The notes below the pieces were generated by a model. The model did no database searches, was not told the DNA's origin, and saw nothing but the letters and a program-made list of their open reading frames with translations. Positions 60,430-61,767 of a DNA stretch of 61,767 nucleotides are shown here, one piece after another; positions within the stretch are counted from its first letter, which is position 1; the number at the start of each line of letters is the position of its first letter. The stretch is from Chloroflexota bacterium (lineage in GTDB: Bacteria; Chloroflexota; UBA11872): contig JAPPLN010000011.1 of the NCBI GenBank assembly GCA_028874175.1, forward strand, positions 1 through 61,767, in the 5' to 3' direction. A program made the translations under genes and the position numbers.

Positions 60430-60810
60430 TCACACCTCACCCCCGTGAACGCTACCCGCGTCCTCATTGCTGCGCCGAATCACTTCCGCCGAGTCCACCA
60501 CCGTCCGCACATCATGCCGAGGCTCATACCGCAACCCCTTGATCTTGCTCAGGTCGAGGTGACTTGGCCCCGGCAACCGCGTATCCACGTACTTCAGTCC
60601 ATACCGCTCCGCAAACCGAGCCACGTGCTCGTTCCACCGGATCACCGCCGCCCCGCCCAGCGTGACCTCCTCCCCCACCGCCGCCTCCTTCTCCAGCGCC
60701 AGCACCCCGTCCCACCGCTGCCAGCGCCATCCTTTCCAGCGTTGCCCGCACTGCCAGCAACGCATGCACTGATCGCATTGCTTGAATTGCATTGCTTGCA
60801 CTGCCACCAC
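60430..60810 (-). pseudogene. Orphan open frame with gene-like codon use, N-terminus altered
   Basis: The last 95 codons ('WDGVLALEKEAAVGEEVTLGGAAVIRW...RYEPRHDVRTVVDSAEVIRRSN') show strong GC-third-position coding bias and look like the C-terminal end of a real protein. The first 30 codons overlap a degenerate short tandem repeat (60755-60810, 'gcattgctt' units), which yields a Cys/Gln/Trp-rich run. The original start seems lost, so this may be a truncated gene. The family is not recognised. Confidence 0.45.
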
Positions 60811-60860
60811 TCCCGATCCCCGGCCCCGCCTCGTCCCCGCCCTCCGTGCCGCAGCCCCTA

Positions 60861-60877
60861 CCGGTCATGGTGAGCCG
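60861..60877. repeat. 17-bp direct repeat, right flank of the island
   Basis: Identical to 56372-56388; see that entry. Confidence 0.55.
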
Positions 60878-60894
60878 GTGCGGAGTCCCAGAAA

Positions 60895-60966
60895 GCCTGT
60901 CCTGAGCCTGCCGAAGGAGCCTGCCCCGAGCTTGCCGAAGACCCCGTCCCTGAGCCTGCCGAACCA
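60895..60966. repeat. Cluster of three short 'gagc.tgccgaa' repeats
   Basis: Three degenerate tandem copies of a 24-base unit containing 'ctgagc[ct]tgccgaa'. The same unit is inserted in family A copy e (55408-55431), and further copies occur near 61095 and 61545-61580. Confidence 0.8.
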
Positions 60967-61740
60967 CACCCCTGTCAACCCAAAAAGTCATCCCCGCGCA
61001 GAGCCTGCCCCTGCCTGCCCCGGACACGATCCGGGGGACCCTATCCGGGGCGGAAACCCAGCCAATCAATCAATCCCAGCGCACCCTGCGCCCCTGTTGA
61101 GCCTGTTGAACCACACCCCGGCCCGCCGCGCTTCCCAAGCGCACTTCCCCTTCTCCTTCGACTCTCACTTCTCTCCCCTCTACCCTCTCCCCTTCCTCAA
61201 CTTGCCCCCCGTCCCCAACCAATGTACACTATCTGAGTATCCCCCACAACCCCCACCTCAATGCCCACCGCCTTTCGTGCCCCCGTCATCCCGGCGTCTT
61301 CGGCCGGGACCCAGCGCCATGATCAACCCCAGCGCAACCTGTCACCCCGTCCCCGCACGCATCCCGAGCGCATATTCCCCGCTCCTCCCATCGCTCACTC
61401 CTCTGCCCTCCACCCCCTCCCCTTCTTGATTTCCCTCTTCCAACTCCTCGCCACCCTTCTCCGCCTTCTCCACGCCCTTCCTCATGTCCGAGCCCCCCAT
61501 CGGTACCCATTACGTCATCCCGGCGTATTCAAATACCCCGTCCTGAGCCCACCGAAGCCTGTCCTGAGCTTGTTGAAGGCGGGTAGCCCGGCGTCCCGAT
61601 CGATCCCAGCGCACCCCGCCACCCCGTTCACCCGTCCATTCCGAGCTCGCCTCCGCCTCATCCCCCGCCCATTCCGCCCCTTCCGACCCCAACTTTCATC
61701 GCAGACCCCCAAAAAAATCCGCCTCAGCGGTCGCGCGCCG

Positions 61741-61767
61741 GCCCGAACCCCCCTACGGGGTTCGGGC
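61741..61767. repeat. Inverted repeat at the right window edge
   Basis: GCCCGAACCCC (61741-61751) pairs with GGGGTTCGGGC (61757-61767), with a 5-base loop CCTAC; the hairpin ends exactly at the window edge, so its full extent and any following T-run cannot be seen. Confidence 0.75.

Larger units (their letters stand above)
60811..61767. other. Repeat-rich, strongly C-rich end region
   Basis: About 950 bases with no supported gene. It carries multiple degenerate copies of the short 'cctgtcctgagcttgccgaa' repeat (60895-60966, 61545-61580) and related phrases such as 'gatcaatcccagcgca(c/a)cc' near 61065, 61320 and 61600. The plus strand is strikingly rich in C and poor in G between 61100 and 61500. 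The window ends inside a hairpin. Confidence 0.6.

Noticed and set aside
56372-60877. The 17-bp direct repeats as attachment sites of an integrated element
   Set aside because: The motif resembles a common interspersed repeat, no integrase is found between the copies, and the sequences around them otherwise differ; kept only as a flanking repeat.
60524-61069. A minus-strand 181-codon frame near the right end
   Set aside because: Gly-rich run and repeated 'RQAQ' segments derive from the short repeats; the neighbouring frame at 60430-60810 has better coding signs.

Overview
The window is a GC-rich bacterial chromosome segment with two parts: a long, densely packed metabolic and housekeeping region (about 1-54 kb), and a repeat-rich tail holding a small AT-richer accessory island (about 54-61.8 kb). 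The best guess is a Chloroflexota bacterium, possibly of the marine SAR202/Dehalococcoidia type. The clues are a secreted WD40 protein whose N-terminal domain resembles the 'GYP...FQ' modules common in Chloroflexota, a hopanoid-type glycosyltransferase, and many enolase-superfamily, PhyH and Gfo/Idh enzymes. This rests on recognition alone, with no database search.

Region by region. 0-2.3 kb: two tandem fatty-acid desaturases (the first cut by the window edge) and an SRPBCC protein. 2.3-7.5 kb (minus strand): a complete branched-chain-amino-acid-type ABC importer in the order binding protein, LivH, LivM, LivG, LivF. 8-20.5 kb: an oxidised-organic-matter/sugar-acid region with two PhyH dioxygenases, two Gfo/Idh/MocA oxidoreductases, a galactonate-dehydratase-like and a rhamnonate-dehydratase-like enolase-superfamily enzyme, a mannonate-dehydratase-like enzyme, a class IV aminotransferase and an aquaporin. 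20.7-29 kb: membrane-lipid genes (cyclopropane synthase, delta-9-type desaturase, HpnB-like glycosyltransferase), an epimerase, the WD40 protein and a third PhyH protein. 29-31.5 kb: tRNA-Pro(GGG), a glycosyltransferase, a RecB/Cas4-like nuclease and SecG. 31.5-35.9 kb: a four-carbon sugar-acid operon (FAH-family, LarA-like, DtnK-like, PdxA2-like). 36-42.6 kb: an alpha/beta hydrolase-fold protein, hypoxanthine phosphoribosyltransferase, a Mug-type uracil-DNA glycosylase, three small membrane proteins, a transglutaminase-like membrane protein and a DUF58 protein. 43-50.5 kb: a large UvrD-type helicase with zinc ribbons, a DUF402 protein, a methyltransferase, a GNAT protein and a ChrA chromate transporter. 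50.7-54 kb: the replication/repair operon dnaX-ybaB-recR plus a metallo-beta-lactamase-fold gene.

From 54 kb onward there are several families of short interspersed repeats. One forms hairpins whose stems carry paired, compensatory changes between copies, and one copy is interrupted by a second repeat type. Between repeat-rich flanks, about 56.8-60.4 kb is visibly AT-richer. It encodes a Shedu-like (DUF4263) nuclease, probably for phage defence, and a pair of overlapping small genes (a soluble protein and a membrane-anchored coiled-coil protein) of unknown function. This pair is the best candidate here for an undescribed module.

Two proteins with recognisable enzyme folds lack the expected catalytic nucleophile: Ala replaces Ser in the alpha/beta hydrolase and Ala replaces Cys in the transglutaminase-like protein. 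Two others (cyclopropane synthase and ChrA) have homologous N-termini that run upstream of any ATG/GTG/TTG start.
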